Assembly: GCF_027942865.1 (NCBI RefSeq)
Contig: NC_134508.1
Span: 36,329,466-36,393,465, forward strand
DNA length: 64,000 nt
Source of the DNA: Odontesthes bonariensis
Taxonomy: Eukaryota > Chordata > Actinopteri > Atheriniformes > Atherinopsidae
Reading direction: 5' to 3'
The notes under the pieces were generated by a model. The model did no database searches and was not told the origin of the DNA. It saw only the letters and a program-made list of their open reading frames with translations. Every line of letters begins with the position of its first letter. Position 1 is the first letter of the stretch. Below are positions 47,060-59,149 of this stretch, one piece after another. The position numbers and the translations under genes are program-made.

Positions 47060-48590
47060 ATGATTAATCCAAAAAGACATTCAAGTGTCAGCATTGTGTA
47101 TGTTGAAAGTGAAAAGATGAACTCGTTGTTCAAGGCTAATATTAGGCCATGTTTGTCATATTCTCCATGAAATGGAGCATGTGAAAGTCCGGCAGGCATG
47201 CAATAAAATATTACATGTTATAAATAAATTGAATGCTCAATAACTCAAAAGAATTGCTTCCGCTCTTCAGCCAGAGAAATGAGAGACTGTGATTAAAAAA
47301 ATTTCAATCAATTTTTCTTGAGCAATTTCAAGACACATAATGGTGATGATAAATCATTGGAAAACATATTGATCATTAACATACATTTGAATGGAAAACA
47401 GATCTGATAGCAGAACCTCTGGATGTTCTGGGTTACTGAAGCATTTAACTAGGTCTTTTTTATCAACTGTTCCTGAAAGGATTTCCAAACTGTAGGCTAA
47501 CTGACTACAGCATGGGAAAGGAGCAAACATAGTCCTTTATCAAAACAGCCCATGGCAGAATCTTGGAATTTTTATCCAACTTTTTGCTGCACTTGCACCT
47601 GCACAGGGTTTTACAGCAAATCTTTACTACTTCAGTTCTTATTACTTGGGCCTCAGAAAACTGATGTGCTAATAGTGCAAGGCTGCCATCTTCTGGTACT
47701 TTAAGAAATTTCATCATGTAGCTGAAGCAAAATATTTGTTGAGTTTCCCTCCACATTGTAACCGATTTCAAATGGTGCTAGACGTGATGGAAACTCTGAA
47801 CACCAGACGAAAACGGTCAGCCTTGGTGAGAGGGGGGTCAAGATGTCAGAAGACTGGACTCCAATGCTGTCTTCTTTCTGATGGTGGAGGCTTGGGCTTT
47901 GAAGATACATGTACAGTCATAGGCACCATAGTCATAATCAATGGATATTGCAGATGTATTTCTGAATTATTCTTAATGAATTTATCATGAATCTTAAGGA
48001 GTATGTAAAAAAAGTGCAAAAAATGTGCAAACAATAACATCAAACTGAGATCCTAAAGTGTTGTTCTTCCAGAAGTCTGTTCCTGCTCAAGAACACCGAT
48101 TTCAAATGGTGCTAGATGGGATTTTAGACTCTAAGACACCATCTGAAACCAGTTCCCTGGGGAGGATGAATTTAAGAAAACATAAAGCCCAAAGTCAAGT
48201 GCCATTTGGAACACCCACCGACCCACCCACCTCCACATTCAGCCACACATTCTATAACTGGCCTCCATGATTATCCTAAAAAAATGACAATCAGATCTGG
48301 TAATATACAACATGCTGAGTTCATTACAGCAACTAAGTTATTCTGATACTATCAGAAAAACTGCATTAACCCATCAGGTGGTACATTTGATTTGTGTGCA
48401 ATTAATTTGGTGCAAAAATCAATTTTCCACGAGGCAGAACCCTTTAATAGTTTCTTGCAAACCTGTCTAATGTGATCATTGATTTGCTATGTAATAACTG
48501 GGTCAATTTTAGAGGTGGTAGTACTTAAAGAAAGCTATCTACATGAACTATACTTTAGTAAAAAGAAAGAAAAATTCTGTTGGCACTTAC
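47060..48590. other. intergenic or intronic, with a diverged tandem segment
   Basis: The only structure seen is a pair of related segments near 47761 and 48092, described in the findings. No gene could be recognised. Confidence 0.4.
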
Positions 48591-48671
48591 ACTAGTTGTA
48601 CAGCCTTTTGTTTTTGTTCCTGCTGATGACACTGATCTGTTCCTCTCATCACGTGCTGTCCTTCTCAGGGT
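48591..48671 (-). CDS. candidate exon of an unidentified minus-strand gene
   Basis: On the minus strand an acceptor-like TTTCCCCCTTTCAAAG precedes 81 bases, open in one frame only, reading TLRRTARDERNRSVSSAGTK and TKGCTTS, and a perfect GTAAGT donor follows. Length is exactly 27 codons (phase 0-0). The peptide is polar and basic and not recognised. An 81-base open stretch can occur by chance. Confidence 0.3.
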
Positions 48672-49115
48672 CTTTGAAAGGGGGAAATTAGGTTTGTATA
48701 GACATTAAAAATAAAAATACAAACCTCAAAGAATGTTTAACAGCCATCAGTTTAACTTTGATAACTTAATTTGAAACAAGCTGGGTTTTTTTTAGCTCTG
48801 CGAAGATGAATCTGTGCACAATCTACTTTACTGACAACTTAAAATAACATGTTTAACACAACATCTTTGTCTAAAGATTAAGGAGTTTCCTTTGAGCTCA
48901 TGCTACGAGTTTCCCCTTTCTACAAACTGAAAAATAACCAGAAACCTAAGAAGATTCAGACTCTTTGCTAGAACATTTAGAGTGAGTTAAGAGCACATCA
49001 AAGAGAGACCCAACAGCTCAGCATCTTGTATTATAGTTCATCAGGTGTTCAAGATCTCAGTAAGAAAGAACATGGTAGTAGACTGGCACCAGAGATCTCG
49101 CCTAACAAAAACAGT

Positions 49116-49274
49116 CTATGAATCATACAGTGGATGGAAAAAGCTATCTGAATGTCCCTGCAGACTTCTTTGTAGTCCACAGCAGGATACTGTGTCCCCT
49201 CCTGGGTCTGCCTCAGGTATCTGGTCCGGCTGCTGGGAGGAGTTGACTGTTGTACGAGGTGGAAAAACCAGGTC
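49116..49274 (-). CDS. candidate exon of an unidentified minus-strand gene
   Basis: After an acceptor-like CTTTACCTATTTCAG the minus strand is open for 52 codons (DLVFPPRTTVNSSQQPDQIP, then EADPGGDTVSCCGLQRS) to a TAG at 49116. It is a GC-rich island in AT-rich surroundings. A GT at 49131 could act as donor (CACT/GTATGA). The product is not recognised. Plus-strand reading is also open here, so orientation is not certain. Confidence 0.28.
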   Translation of the reverse strand, partial: DLVFPPRTTVNSSQQPDQIPEADPGGDTVSCCGLQRSLQGHSDSFFHPLYDS

Positions 49275-49279
49275 CTGAA

Positions 49280-52200
49280 ATAGGTAAAGATTCATTAGTA
49301 TAAACCCAATGAAGCGTGCAGTACGTCTGTATGAAACTCATTTGGGACTTATGAGTTCCATTTGTAATGACAGAACAAAACCAAGATGGCCAAAATGAAA
49401 ACTTGTTGGATTCTATCAGCAGGTCTGACATTAAAAGCTGGGGCATTATCCTGCCATGTCAGTGTCTCAGACACTAGTGTCCTGTTGTTGGGAAATGGTG
49501 ATGTTGCAACTAATCCAAAACCTCTGTGTGTCTTTCAGGCACAATTTCCCTGTCAGTCTGTCCATAATCCTCGTGTCTTGGCCTCTGAAACAAAAGCAAT
49601 TGTAGGGACTGGTTATATTTTAGGAACTGTTAATCTAATTAAGTCATTTTTGATAGGTGACATTGTTTTAAGGATGCGTTCTTTGACTCAAACAAAAGAT
49701 CAAAACTCGACTCCAACAGGCTCTGCCACTATTTACAGGAAATTCAGTGTAAACTAAATCAGACAGCCATTGTGGCCTAAAGGTCACAGCACTCCTTACA
49801 TCCATCTTCGACTTGTTTGTTCTGAAGTCCACCATAACATTACTATGTGTAAACTTCTCTCTACATGCCCATCTCTCCCTCTTTTGTTCTGCAGTATTGT
49901 TTTTTACTTCAAACCCTTTTCACTGTCTGTTGTCTGCGCAGAGGCTGCTCACTGTATTGAAGCAGTTTTTTTCTGCCGAGTCACCTGACTATCGATGGCT
50001 TGTTAAAGGCGCATCAGCCCCTTTTAAAACCAAAACAAAAGTGAATTATGCAACATCGGTTCACTTTGAAGCCACATCAAACTGCATGCAACGTCTACTT
50101 TTAATAATATTAATAAGCAGAGATGATAAAAATACAAGTTGACCAGACAAAAAATGTTTGACAGATACAAACTGAACAAATGTTTCTTTTTGAATAATGG
50201 TGACATAACATATCCTTGTGCTTAAAAGATTTATTGTGCATCATACAGTGCAGGCTGTTAGCTGGCAATTTGTGTCACCAGGAGAGAGCACTGGGTTTGG
50301 TCCCATTAGAGCAGGTGACGTGAAACTAACACTCAATGCCTGCATATGTGTCAAATTGTGTGTGTGGATAACAGTGTGGGGTGGAGCTGTGAGCATGTTT
50401 GCACGTGTAAACAGGGTTGGTGGTTAATCCTCTTACAGATTAGAGGTCCTAATTTATCAGGAGTGAGAGAGGCAACCTTATCAAGGTAATGTGTTTTTAA
50501 ACCACCCGCAGTCAAGGAAAAGAAAAGTATGACATGGGTCCAAATACCTTATAAACAAAACATTCTAATGAAACTTTATGAGTAGATTTACTAATTTAGT
50601 CATTTAGTTTTTGGAGTTGTTGTCCACTGCTTTTGATGGTGGTGTCAGTAGAATTGCAAAATAATCACATGATGCCTAACAGGACCAATCAGACCTCACT
50701 TCCTGCTCACTCTCCCTGTACAGACAGTGTCCTAAAAGTATCAAATGTTTGGATCACACAATAGCTCGGATATTTCCTTCTAGAATTGCATCACCTTCTC
50801 TTAGGAGCCGCGGATTGTGAAATGTTTGGAGAAGCCTTAACACGTTCAGATGAGCCCGATGCTCTGTTTGTTCGATGTGCTGCACAATGGGAGAACATAA
50901 ATGCCAGAGACCGAGTAGTTTATTAACACCTTGCCACTCTTTTCTGTTGCGCTGCCTGATGGGAAATATCAGATGTCTTGCTGACAACAAGACTGGCATA
51001 ATGAGTTAAGCTAGCTGCAGTAGGGCATCTTGAGGAAGCAAATTAGGTTTCCAGTTTCTGAGATGGTTGTGGACAAAAACACTGTGGCAAAAAAAAGTTA
51101 TCTTACTGTGTCATTTGCTTACATACTGCCTTCCTTCCCACAAGCAAACACATAAAACCACACAAAGAAAAATCAGACTATTAATAATGGACGAACAAGC
51201 AAGGCACCCTTTTGGTTCATCACAGTGGCTTACAGCACTCACCCCCCCACCGCACCCCATTTTGCAGCACATAAGGTGTCTACCTGGGAACAAATGCTGC
51301 CTCACACTTGTCTATTAATACATCATCATCTAGCAAGGCCAGCAGTGCTCCGGGTTTAATTTTAGCACTGTCATCTCTCGGCTCTGTGCCACTTCCTATT
51401 CTATAATCTCAGCGTAGGAGGGATCTGTTTTAAGAGGCAGTGGTCTCTCTGTGTTTTTTCTGATAGTTTATGTGGGCTACAGGTGACGCAGGCCCCTCGC
51501 TGAAAACCCATTTGTTAGTAGATTCACATCGTCTCTCTTGTTTTTCAGAGATACTTCTCTGTTGTATCTAGTTTTGAACCACGAGCATCAGCTGAAATTC
51601 CCTGGCTCTGCTGAAATGGCAAGGATTGATTTTTAGTTTTCTGTTTTATTTGTGAAATTTAAAAAACAACAACTCTGAATTAATCTCTGTTGAATGCCTC
51701 TATTTGTTCGACTCGAGAGGCAGTACCTATCCCCAATAGAAAGGCAAAATAACTATTGAGGTCACGTTTCCTTGTCTGTGAAAGTGGGTCACTTGTTCCA
51801 GTGGTCAGTCTCAGAAGACATGGTAAACATTGACTGCTCTGGGTATGATCCTCCCAATCTTTACAATGTATTCCGATAAGCTTTGGTTGGCAGGCCCATA
51901 AAATGTATAAACTCTGCAGATACTCTGCTTTAGAGCGAGCCTTGACACTCACTTGGTAATCTGTTTATGCATCTTCCCAGGACCTTTACATGTTTGTTTC
52001 AAAACTACCATAATAGCATTTCCTCTGGAGTCACATTTCTTTTCAGTACACATAATTAAAGTTCTAAAGCCACCTTCCCCTCCTCTCTCTGCCTCTCTCC
52101 TTACATTTGCTTGCCAGTGGTTTAGCAACACATAAGGTCTACTGCTGATTCACCCAATGACTGAACAAATCCATTTGGCAGGATGGAGTTTGCTCCTCCT

Positions 52201-53570
52201 GCGCATCTCATTTTCACCTCAGATGCTGGGAGGTGATGAAGCTCTTCATCTCCCGTCTCTTTTGGCATGTAAGCAGCAGGAAGCACATCGGCTTCCTACA
52301 AGGTGTTCATAGGAAGGTACGAAAGGCTAACAGCCTCTGTGACAGCCACAATAATGTCATTACATAAAGAGTGTCAATGTCCTATTGTGCTATGGCAGGC
52401 GTGCATTACGGATCTTGGGTTACAAATCTGTTAAATGGCTTACTCCTTAACAGTAATAGAAGTGCAATCTACAACTCAGTTGTACAATGCTCAAAACTTT
52501 GTGTAATTTATTGATTTGAATAATCACAGGATATTTGGCCATACCATCAATACAACATGGGGTAAAACAAATCCCTGGGATAAAAAGTAAAAACGGTGTT
52601 TAATAAAGAAGAGAGGAGTAATATATGTGTCAACATCACTGTGGAGCAGACCACATTTCCCAAGAAGGGTGTTGCTCAGTAGCACCCCCTATGTTCGGGA
52701 AGCACAACTTGTTTTCAACATATCAAGTGCGCACTATAAATCTAGATTATTATTTAGGACCTCCTGGGATATCTGTGACGCAGCAAATTATGTTTGACAC
52801 CTGAAACTTAAATAAAGCTGCGTCACATCTGTGATGCCTTCTTAAAGCTTTAGTTTTAATTTCCTCTAAAAACACTCAAACAACAGCAAACCCCCTCACA
52901 TCGTTGCGTGACCACGTTTTTCAAGTATATAAGTATTTCTTTTTGCTGTAAAAGCAGTCTTTGATTTCTGGAAACACTATCAAAGAAGCCCATGAGGCCA
53001 TATGGTGGTAAATGATCGTGTCAATATGTACTGCGTAACATCGTCCTCTCCCACAACAGGATTACGCACTATCCATCTCCTGCGCAGCATCCTATTCCGA
53101 GCTCTTCCTTGACACGGCCATCTCTACCGATTCCACGTTTTGTTTACATCCTCGTTTGATCATTAAAATCAGGCACAAGTCAAGTTTCAGACCGAGCACA
53201 ACTACGCTGTCATGCCGTCGCAGTAAAACCTTCGCAGCGGAAATTCCCACTGGACTTCATGTGGCTTGTCGGACTTCGCCGCTGACGCAGTTTAATTTAC
53301 CTGTTGTCATATCGATGATGAAACATTATGATTTAAAAAAAAAAAATGTTCACAATCATTTTCGTCAACAAGTTCCCGAGTCCAACATGACTGAGAATAC
53401 AACACTTTTATTTTGTTTCATTATTCTTTAGCCGACAGTTGAAGAAGCGCTTCTAAGCTTTATTCTTACCTTTTCATCCAGCACTCCAGTGGACATGAAT
53501 TTTACACAGTGGTATTCTCTAAGCAACATACGCAGCATTATGTAGCTTTGGCCATGTCATAACATAAATA
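49280..53570. other. intergenic or long intron, no supported gene
   Basis: No protein family was recognised. An 80-codon minus-strand frame at 50999-50757 is open but lacks splice or promoter support. The stretch 50,750-52,350 has longer GC-balanced segments than its surroundings and could contain conserved noncoding elements. Near 52774-52827 there is an 11-base perfect inverted repeat. Confidence 0.4.
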
Positions 53571-53576
53571 ACTTAC

Positions 53577-53850
53577 GTGTTTATCTCAAGCCTGCTTTCC
53601 TCCTGTGTCGAAGAAGTGACAGCCAATTTCCCGGTCGGCGTCACTCAAATCCGGCCCTCGCTGCATGGACAGTCCACCCTCATTCCCCGTTTCAACCTTA
53701 ATGTCGCTATTATCAACCTCGGAGTGCACGATTGTCACAGTGTATCCCCTAACGATTTTCCATAGCGCAACACGGGAACCCCGCCCCTGACACTCCCCCG
53801 GTCCCTGATTGGCCGAGCGGCTGGAGAGTCTTTCCTCATCGCCAGAATCA
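53577..53850 (-). promoter_or_regulatory. CpG-rich promoter-like region with first exon of an orphan minus-strand transcript
   Basis: Read on the minus strand: CCAATC (inverted CCAAT at about 53807-53812), a GC box GGGGCGGGG (53779-53787), then a CpG-containing segment to a strong splice donor CAC/GTAAGT with exon end at 53577. The spacing suits a TATA-less housekeeping-type promoter with a start near 53750. The first exon has only short frames (an ATG at about 53667 opens 26 codons), so it may be 5' UTR. No downstream gene was identified. Confidence 0.5.
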
Positions 53851-54849
53851 CATGTGGCTGACGCATGTTTACAAACATCGGTGAAATCACATGGTAATGG
53901 GCGCCGATATACCGTAAACCACCTCCCTTTGACGCAACAACCAGATGTCGTGCCGAGAGTCTAGTAATGATTCATCAATGAATGTGAAAAAAAATGGCTG
54001 TTGTTATAACGGAAACACAAGGGATATAGTGACATAATATCCTCATAATAGATAGAGAAAACAGACGTCCTTGATCCGAAGGGACATGGGTCTCAACCGG
54101 GAAAATTGTGGATAACCAGTGAGGAATTCTACATTGTTGACCTGTATAGGCGTAAGTCTTTACTTGTGAAATAAACACTGACTCTTATAACTGCACAAAA
54201 CCAGAAAAATGATCCCACCATGGGTTCTAAAGATGGATTATTGTAGCTGCTTCGCTTTAAACAGGTTCACAACACAGATTATGGACTATAGAAATGATCA
54301 ACATATTTACAGAATAGTTAGGTTGGCATATTAAAAAAAATTAATTATTAACTGATTTCGTAAGGTCCATTCATCCATTATTTTTTTATAATGCACAATG
54401 GGAAAAAAATAAATCAAGTGTAGTGTCAGTCTTACTCCAGCAGGTGCCAGCACAACGCTAAATATTGGGCTGTTCCAGTAAACGTCTGGTCTGCTCCTCT
54501 GCACTTCTCTGTTGTCTTTCATTCCAGAGGTGGCCATATTGGCTTTCGTTACAAATTTAGTGACGGTTACAGCCCATTAAATGGCACAGTGGCTTATAAC
54601 AGTTAATCATGGGTCTATTTTATGATATGATGATCAGGACATGGTCCAGCCGCTTTGAGGAGGAACAGCTCTGAGGTTTTGAGAAAACACGATGACTCAG
54701 TCATGACCCATTTTGTGACTCAAGCACACACAAATTGGCTTATAAACGCAGCATCATATTACAAAATCAACTTTCATTCTGTTGTTTGAAGTCATATAAC
54801 ACAAAAGCCACAAACTGAGTTGTTGTCATGTTTACTATTTCGATTTACG

Positions 54850-55000
54850 GTAAGCGATGTGAATCAACGGGCGACTTTACAACGACTTACGGTATTTGAC
54901 GATTGACGTCACTTGTGTTTTGGCGGGAGATCAACTGTTGAACCGTTATTACAGTAACTACACGGATCACACTTTAAATGTACCTTCCCGCGACCTTTCA
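54850..55000. promoter_or_regulatory. promoter-like segment with CRE and E2F-type sites
   Basis: A perfect cAMP-response element TGACGTCA (54904-54911) is followed after six bases by TTTTGGCGGGA (54918-54928), a good E2F-type site. CpG density is raised locally. Direction and target are unknown. Confidence 0.35.
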
Positions 55001-55520
55001 GTTGAATACTCGAAGGCTTTGTGAAGTTTAGTTCTGACCAGTTTTAAAATGTAACATTTTAAATCAACATCAGCTGAAATGACGAGAGATCACCATTAGA
55101 TGGAGTCACAATACAAATAATGCTTTGAAGGAAGTCAAAATATAGTTTTTTTTTTGTGCGATTATATGTATGAGAGAAATTGATTATAAGTTCAATAAAT
55201 TATGACTTAATCACAATTTGATTGATTACAGCTGAAATTAGTTAGTTTTCTAAATACTTAAAATGATGTATTGCTTTTGTGGACACAGAGACTAAACCAG
55301 TTCTCAAATGAATGTACACCAATTTTGCACATAATTTATATACAATTATATAGGCTACATATAGAATAAGTGGCTGGTTGTGATAAAAATGAGAGCTGAT
55401 GTGGGTAAAACAGCACTGACGTATCATGTTTGGACATTTGCGGGGATGGACTGGTACCGCCTTGTTTACTGTCATTACCGTGCAAACAATGCTGACTTTT
55501 GCACCCACTCATCTTTACAG

Positions 55521-55561
55521 CAGCAGCACAGACAGTGGTAGCCTCTCGCCCATCTGGCTTG
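55521..55561 (+). other. possible 41-base plus-strand exon
   Basis: Bounded by CACTCATCTTTACAG and a GTAAGT donor, both strong. Two frames are open (for example SSTDSGSLSPIWL). It could be an exon of a transcript starting at the promoter-like segment near 54.9 kb, coding or not. No product is recognised. Confidence 0.25.
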
Positions 55562-57430
55562 GTAAGTGAACTATTACAGCAGGCATATAAAGGCTGCCAG
55601 TGTAGCAACAAGTAACAAGATCTGAAAAAGGTCACTTCAGATGGCATGACTGGAGTGGTTAATCTGCTGTGGCTGCACGAACTGTACATAAACACACACA
55701 ACCAGTCTGGCTTCACACACATGTAAGTTCCTCTCCAGTGTATCCACACCAAGAATGACAGATGACCTTGTAACCATGTGTTGTGTGAGTGAATCCTCAT
55801 GACCATCAGGAGCCAGTAGGTCATTGCTTTTTTAGTCCCAAGACACCCTCTGGCATTAGCAGTGGCCCATTATTGCTTGGAGTTACAATTATATTTTAGT
55901 GTTTCTTTGTTTTTAAGAAACATATGGAACATATTTTATATTTTTTATGTAAAAAAGAAACTTACAATAGAAGTGGCAACATTCATGTCTTGTTAATCAA
56001 AGTTGTACCACAAAAATTGCATTCCCTCCAAAGGAGCAGTCTTTGCTTTAATGAAAACATAAAATGATCTGTTCAGACTGACATTATAAGAATACAAGTT
56101 CCACAGAAGGAATGTTCAGTACACCTTTCATTATATGGGTTTCTGATTTGTTAACACTGTCAATGTAAACTTCTTCATTTGAGAAGTTTCTGGAATCAGT
56201 TTAATTTCCCAAACAACTCATGCAACCTCATATCATCACATTTGGATCTTTGTAATAAGCTGCTGGGATTTCTCTTGCTGCTTTTATACCCAAACTGCTG
56301 GACCCATGAACCATACGACCCAGAATGTGCCCCAGTATTCATTCAGCATAGCTTAATTTTCTTTTCTCACATTTATTCTTGTTATATTTTATTTTTTTTG
56401 TTGTTCTTAGCTGAGCAAAGAATTTTTTTTACATTGGATATCACCATAGATGTTGACGTCAGCTGTGTTTGAGCAGTTCCAGAACCTGGTATATCCACTG
56501 ATGACCTCTAACAAGTTTGAACATCTTCCCCACCTGTTGTCTATACTGGCTGTACATTGCAAGTAGTTCATGGCATCATTTATTGAGTATGGTCACTGCA
56601 GGTCTGATTAGTTGTGCTCAATCTGCGTTTGAAGATTGCTGCTGTGACTTTTTAGTTGCTCACCAATTTTCCACAGCCTTTCTCATTCTTCATGGAGTCT
56701 GATAACCAGATTCTTCGTTCAGTTCTGTTCAATGTACAGCCATGATATGGATGAGCTGATGAACAAACATAATCTCAAGGCACTTAAAAGAGACAGTCCA
56801 ATTCAAGTCAATTATAATCCATATTATTAGATTCCAAATCAGTTTAATTCAAAAAAGCTATTTAAAAAAAAAAGAAGTTGGCTTGCTAAAGAAACCATCA
56901 GATTGCAACGAAACTTCTCTTCAATCCAATCCCCCATCCTGAGCGTGCACAAGATGACATGTTGATGTGATGATGTGTGAAAGGTAATGATGTGGAGGAC
57001 CTAGATGCAGACACAGATGAAACCGAGTTAGAAGAAACCTATACTGATTTATTATTATAACAGAAAACGCGTCCGAACTGGAAAACCATGAAAAAAAAAC
57101 TGTGCAAAACAAAACCTAAGAACAGACAAACTGACTGGGGCAGAAATGGCAAAGGCAACCAACTCAGGCACAGACCAGAGAGCAGAGCCAGAGACTGTGA
57201 CAGTGACGATAGAGAGGACAGGAAAGAAGGGACAAACACCATAACACCAGACCGGGGATACCTGCTGAGAAAAAGAAACACAAGTTAATGACAACAGTAA
57301 TGTCATATGAACATGGAGAGTAAACAGGGTGAGGAAAGGTGCATCGTGGAAGGTCCCCCAGCAGTCTAGGCCTATTGTAGCATGACTATGGGCTGTTTCA
57401 GGGTCCCCGAGCCATCCCATAAGCTTTATC
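55562..57430. other. intergenic, no supported feature
   Basis: Only short or low-quality frames on either strand. The 162-codon minus frame at 55824-55336 overlaps the possible exon above and has no recognisable motif. No repeat family was identified. Confidence 0.45.
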
Positions 57431-57434
57431 AAAT

Positions 57435-58235
57435 ATGAAAGTTTTAAACCTAGTCTTAAAGGTAGATAGGGGGTCTACTTGCTGAACACAAACTGGCAGC
57501 TGGTTCCACAGAGAGGGGCCTGATAACTGAAGGCTCTGCCTCTCATTCTACTTCTAGAAACTCTGGGAACCATAAGTAAACCTGCAGTCTGAGAGCAAAG
57601 TGCTCTGTTGGGAAATTATCACACTATGACATTTTGGAGATATGATGGATCTTTGTCATAAAGAGTTTTATATGTGAGGAGAAGAATTTTAAATTCTATT
57701 CTGAATTTACCAGGGAGCCAACGAACAGAAGCTAAAACCGGAGACATATGATCTCTCCTGTTACTTCTCTCCAGAACTCTGCATTTCTGATCAGCTGGAG
57801 GCAGCTGGAGAATTATGTAAACAGTCCAATAATAAAGAATGACAGTAGTCCAATCTTGAAGTAATGGATGCACGGACCAGTTTTCTGCATCACTCTGAGA
57901 CAGGGTGTTCCTAACTTTGATAATATTACAAAGCTGGAAGTAGGCAGTCCTAGAAATCTGTTTTATATGTGAGTCATTAGTAAACCAAATTTAAAGATAG
58001 CTGCCATTCCTCCTCCTCTGCCTGTGGTTTGAGGAAGGTGAAAATTCAAAGAGCTAGAGGGAGTTGATTCATTAATACTAACATGATCCTCCTGCTTCGG
58101 CCAGGTTTCTGTAAGAAAAAACACATCAATATGATGATCTCAAATCAAGTCATTCACTAACAGAGACTTGGACTTCAGAGATTTAATATTCAGCAAACTG
58201 CATTTAACATTTTTATGTTTTTGTTCAGTCTTAAT
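57435..58235 (-). mobile_element. internally deleted L2-like LINE (endonuclease part and reverse-transcriptase end)
   Basis: On the minus strand 58235-57990 gives decayed endonuclease sequence: SLLVNDLI, then HHIDVFFLTETW (the LTETW motif) and TGRGGGMAAIF. After it, 57873-57619 gives reverse-transcriptase C-terminal sequence (LASVRWLPGKFRIEFKILLL, TYKTLYDKDPSYLQN), followed by degenerate 3' sequence to about 57435. Most of the catalytic domain is missing, and frames are broken. Confidence 0.75.
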
Positions 58236-58379
58236 TTTTTTTTTTTTTAGGTTTTCAGGATTTGCTCCTTTTGTGTTTACTGATTTATTAAATTTGGATG
58301 GTCTGGGAGCAGACAGTCATTAATGTTTTGGGTTTTTTTGGGAGGTGGTTGTTATATTTCTATACTTCTCCCAGTTCTC

Positions 58380-58960
58380 ATATTAAGCCTGATTTATAGT
58401 CGTCCAGGAAAGGCCACGGAGGGCCCTCTCCGTCGTCGGAAACCCTCCTGGAGACGCTCTCCGTTGCTTGCGTGCGCCAGCCAAAATTCCTATCTATCCG
58501 TTGAGGAGACGGAGACTCATGGAGACCGCAAGGGTTGTGATTGGTCGGCTAACAACATCATTTCCGGAATTACTTTTCTGGTTTAGCTCCTTTCTCTTAC
58601 AACAACAACACCGCCATTTTTGAAAGAGTTTATTGTGTGCCGGTCAACATTTGGTCAAAATTATTTGCATTTCAATATCAACAAGCTCCAACTCCAACAA
58701 CAGTCTGTATCTCTCGGTCGCCATCGTTCACTGTGAGGAGTGGAACAGAGCCGGAAGGTAAACAATCAATCAGCGATTTTCACGATAGACGTCGAGGGAT
58801 TAGGTCGTCTAGCGTAGCAACACCTACTGATCGGGAGGTGAATTGCCTTGCGTATCTGACATCCCGACAGAGAACTTCGAAAGGTTTTATAGCCTCTGCG
58901 TAACCACGGAGTCGGATTGGCGGATAGCGACGGAGTAGCATACCAAGGCCTTTAGACAGC
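58380..58960. mobile_element. possible non-autonomous Harbinger-like element, truncated
   Basis: The left part reads AAGCCTGATTTATAGTCGTC followed by CpG-rich CCACGGAGGGCCCTCTCCGT. Fish Harbinger MITEs I recall begin with such GCCTGATTTATA ends. The matching inverted end was not found on the right, where GAGTCGGATTGGCGGATAGC and GACGGAGTAGCATACC occur. The interior includes ACAACAACAACACCGCCATT. The class is uncertain. Confidence 0.4.
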
Positions 58961-59149
58961 CAGTGGTTGAAGGATGACATGCGGCTAAACATGTCATCAC
59001 TGGTCAGATTTGGTAGGGGTCCAGTAAAAAATACTAAGGCTGACACTAATTTGCTAAGTTATACATTGATGCAACATTAGTGTCCCATGATTGGCTGACA
59101 ATCGGGTGGTTTTCAACAGTGCGGAGCTTCCAAAACTACAAAAAGACTA

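Noticed and set aside
47505..47771. 88-codon minus-strand frame with LKVPEDGSLALLAHQFSEAQ
   Set aside because: It looks protein-like in part, but there are no splice signals in phase with the neighbouring candidates and no family was recognised. Left out of the gene list.
49045..49278. Plus-strand 77-codon frame over the GC-rich segment at 49.2 kb
   Set aside because: It overlaps the minus-strand candidate exon, and its only flanking signal is a weak donor-like AATAG/GTAAAG. The minus reading has the better acceptor, though neither is proven.
55336..55824. 162-codon minus-strand open frame
   Set aside because: The longest non-magi3 frame in the region, but its composition is irregular (many Cys, His, Trp), it has no domain motif or splice context, and it overlaps a better plus-strand exon candidate. 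Treated as chance.
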